From NCBI GenBank assembly GCA_019310665.1, contig JAFDDW010000101.1, positions 1-6,828 on the forward strand: DNA of 6,828 nt, given 5' to 3'. The stretch is from Deltaproteobacteria bacterium. GTDB lineage: Bacteria; Desulfobacterota; Desulfobacteria; Desulfobacterales; JAFDCJ01. Below are positions 5,598-6,828 of the stretch, in pieces. Below the pieces are notes generated by a model, which was given only the letters and a program-made list of their open reading frames with translations, had not been told where the DNA came from and searched no databases. The translations under genes and the position numbers were made by a program. The first letter of the stretch is position 1; each line of letters starts with the position of its first letter.

Positions 5598-6571
5598 TAT
5601 GCTGACCTCCTTTCCGCCCGGCTCACCGCGGTTTTAAGTAACAACCCCATCATTTTTCGTTTATATGAAGGCGAATAGACCGATGTTTTAACCGGTTTGG
5701 CCTCTTTGGCCGCAAGGTCGCAGGCTGTCTCCAGAATCTCGCCGCTGATATCCTGCCCATTTAAAACTGCTTCAACCTGGTGTCCCCTGACCGGTCTACG
5801 ATCTACGGCCGTAAACGCCACCCGGTATTGTTTGTTCTCCCGTGATGCCCAATAGGCGGTTCCCACAATGGGGAAATCGATGCTTTCCCGATTGGCAAAT
5901 TTTGTATAACTGCCAATGCCATCCATTGCCTCCCGGGGGATAATGATCTCAGTCACGATCTCTGCGGCACTTAAGTTTAGCGGCACCTTCCCATCGCCGG
6001 AATAAAAATCTTCGAGCAAAACCTCCCTTGCACCTTTGGGACCGGCTATTGCGATCCTGGCATTGAGTACGAGCAGTGCCGGAGCCACATCCCCGCAATA
6101 GCTTGAATAGCAAATCTCCTTTTTGTTCACGACATGGCAGATCTCACCACCGGCCTTAAAGCATGTCGGCCGGGAACTTCGCCACCACCGGGATTGATTA
6201 AAGAACTTGCACCGGTTTTGCTGGCATACATTTCCTGCCAGGGTGCCCATGGTTTGATGATGATAGGAGCCCACCGCCGCTGCCGCTTCGGCCAAACCGG
6301 GCAGCTTTTCAAGGATCAGCGCGGTCTGATAAATGCGCTTGAGAGTCGTGAGGCCGCCCAGGCGAAGGTCGCCGTTATCCTGCCGGATATAGTCCAAATC
6401 CTCAATGCCCTTTATATTGACAAGCGTGGTTGGCGTTTCGACCCTGTGTTTCATATTGATCAACAGGTCGGTTCCCCCGGCCAGTATTTTAGCCAAAGGT
6501 TCATTTTTTAGGATGGAGACCGCCTCATTAAGGTCTTGGGGCTCGAAATATTCGAATTTTGGTAGTCTCAC
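5597..6571 (-). CDS. hcrB: FAD-binding subunit with extra 4Fe-4S loop, probable 4-hydroxybenzoyl-CoA reductase beta subunit
   Basis: FAD subunit of 324 residues, the same length I recall for Thauera HcrB. FAD is bound by the CO-dehydrogenase-flavoprotein domain: AGGTDL (31-36) and the MGTLAGNV segment (108-115). The diagnostic feature is an insertion at about 116-160 that ordinary xanthine dehydrogenase FAD subunits lack. It has Cys121, Cys137, Cys145 and Cys154 with spacing C-X15-C-X7-C-X8-C and the FNQSRWWRS signature. This spacing matches the [4Fe-4S] ligands of 4-hydroxybenzoyl-CoA reductase (Cys122/138/146/155 in T. aromatica, from memory). Cys116 and Cys159 are additional. The loop lets the enzyme run reductively from a low-potential donor such as ferredoxin. 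The C-terminal domain covers roughly 215-320. The start is GTG at 6571, with GGAGG (6578-6582 complement) 6 bases upstream. It is the first gene of the operon and overlaps the next by TAATG. Confidence 0.92.
   Translation of the reverse strand: MRLPKFEYFEPQDLNEAVSILKNEPLAKILAGGTDLLINMKHRVETPTTLVNIKGIEDLDYIRQDNGDLRLGGLTTLKRIYQTALILEKLPGLAEAAAAVGSYHHQTMGTLAGNVCQQNRCKFFNQSRWWRSSRPTCFKAGGEICHVVNKKEICYSSYCGDVAPALLVLNARIAIAGPKGAREVLLEDFYSGDGKVPLNLSAAEIVTEIIIPREAMDGIGSYTKFANRESIDFPIVGTAYWASRENKQYRVAFTAVDRRPVRGHQVEAVLNGQDISGEILETACDLAAKEAKPVKTSVYSPSYKRKMMGLLLKTAVSRAERRSA
5605..5613 (-). promoter_or_regulatory. Strong internal ribosome binding site for the 2Fe-2S subunit
   Basis: The minus strand reads AAAGGAGGT, 7 bases before the ATG at 5597, inside the final codons of the FAD-subunit gene. 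Together with the TAATG stop/start overlap this indicates coupled, near-stoichiometric translation of the two electron-transfer subunits. Confidence 0.8.
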
Positions 6572-6588
6572 CGCTGCCCTCCGTTTTG

Positions 6589-6622
6589 GAATGAAGAATG
6601 AAGATTGACTAATGAAGGAATG
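6589..6622. repeat. GAATGAA-type degenerate repeat before the operon's first ribosome binding site
   Basis: The run contains GGAATGAAGAATGAAGAT (6589-6606) and then AATGAAGGAATG (6611-6622), degenerate copies of GAATGAA/AATGAAG. It would lie in the 5' leader of the reductase mRNA, a few bases upstream of the GGAGGG site. Like the octamers at 4991-5030, it is low-complexity intergenic DNA of unknown role. Confidence 0.5.
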
Positions 6623-6800
6623 CTATCTCATTTTATATGTCTTTTATCAAATTTCTGTAGTCGCGCAACTTAAAAAATCAGATAATTTGAACATTGAATT
6701 TTAGCGTTCGAAAATTAGTTTCATATCGTGAAATATAATTTCAAAATAATTATTTCTATTATAATTCTGGTTTTGTTGTCAACAAAAAAATGGAAACGTA

Positions 6801-6828
6801 AGGTTCAGGGTTCAGCGCCGCCTCTGGC
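6801..6828. repeat. Repeat fragment at the right edge (GGTTCAGGGTTC plus CCGCCTCTGG)
   Basis: GGTTC occurs twice (6802-6806, 6809-6813 as GGTTC-AG-GGTTC), followed by CCGCCTCTGG (6818-6827). The same ten bases occur at 194-203 beside another GGTTC (206-210). The element is cut by the window edge, so its full form is not visible. Confidence 0.45.

Larger units (their letters stand above)
6572..6828 (-). promoter_or_regulatory. AT-rich upstream regulatory region of the reductase operon
   Basis: No gene is seen here. The minus strand has a perfect -35 hexamer TTGACA (complement of 6777-6782, within the dyad GTTGTCAAC 6775-6783). A TATAAT at 6758-6763 is only 13 bases away, which is too close, and the alternative TAGAAA at 18 bases is weaker, so the promoter is tentative. 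Overlapping dyads occur at 6719-6742: TTTCA-TATCG-TGAAA (6719-6733) and GAAAT-ATA-ATTTC (6730-6742), giving three spaced TTTCA-type half sites. They lie downstream of the TTGACA and could be an operator for an aromatic-responsive regulator, which is not in the window. Confidence 0.35.

Noticed and set aside
2678..6571. Generic xanthine dehydrogenase or carbon monoxide dehydrogenase assignment for the three-subunit operon
   Set aside because: The FAD subunit has the HcrB-type four-cysteine insertion, which those enzymes lack.

Overview
The window most likely comes from a strictly anaerobic, roughly 50 % GC bacterium of the sulfate-reducing deltaproteobacterial type (Desulfobacterota, Desulfobacterales-like). 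This is an inference from three things: an oxygen-sensitive 4-hydroxybenzoyl-CoA-reductase-type molybdoenzyme, paired stand-alone NifX/'orange protein' family genes with an FmdB zinc ribbon, and low-complexity intergenic repeats (TTCGATG units, TGGGAAGT octamers, AAGCCTCCNGGCCTT units, a 'CGCAGAG' inverted-repeat element) of a kind I associate with that group. No rRNA, tRNA, transposase, integrase or CRISPR array is visible.

Left part (1-1885): a minus-strand cluster transcribed leftwards: a NifX-family protein (1651-1289), an FmdB-type zinc ribbon with a cysteine-rich tail (1268-1017), a 271-base gap holding a MITE-like inverted-repeat element, and a second NifX-family protein (742-293) with a Gly/Met/Arg-rich tail. 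A near-perfect dyad (1710-1729) and a consensus TATAAT (1693-1698) lie upstream of the cluster. No nitrogenase gene is present, so these look like cluster-binding proteins outside nitrogen fixation. Positions 1-292 hold no gene, only repeat debris.

Middle (1886-2653): one plus-strand gene for a SUMF1/formylglycine-generating-enzyme-fold protein that lacks the two catalytic cysteines of true formylglycine-generating enzymes. It diverges from the NifX cluster and converges on the reductase operon.

Right part (2678-6571): a minus-strand three-gene operon for a heterotrimeric molybdenum hydroxylase-family enzyme in the order FAD subunit, 2Fe-2S subunit, molybdopterin subunit. The FAD subunit carries the extra loop with four cysteines at the spacing that defines 4-hydroxybenzoyl-CoA reductase (HcrB), so the operon is called hcrBCA rather than a generic xanthine dehydrogenase. 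Electrons from a low-potential donor would pass through the 4Fe-4S/FAD subunit and the two 2Fe-2S clusters of HcrC to molybdenum in HcrA, removing the phenolic hydroxyl of an aryl-CoA and feeding the benzoyl-CoA pathway. The exact substrate is not proven by sequence. FAD and FeS genes are coupled by a TAATG overlap, while a 142-base gap of repeat DNA separates the FeS gene from the molybdopterin gene. An AT-rich upstream region (6572-6828) carries several dyads. The short motif CCGCCTCTGG occurs near both window ends.
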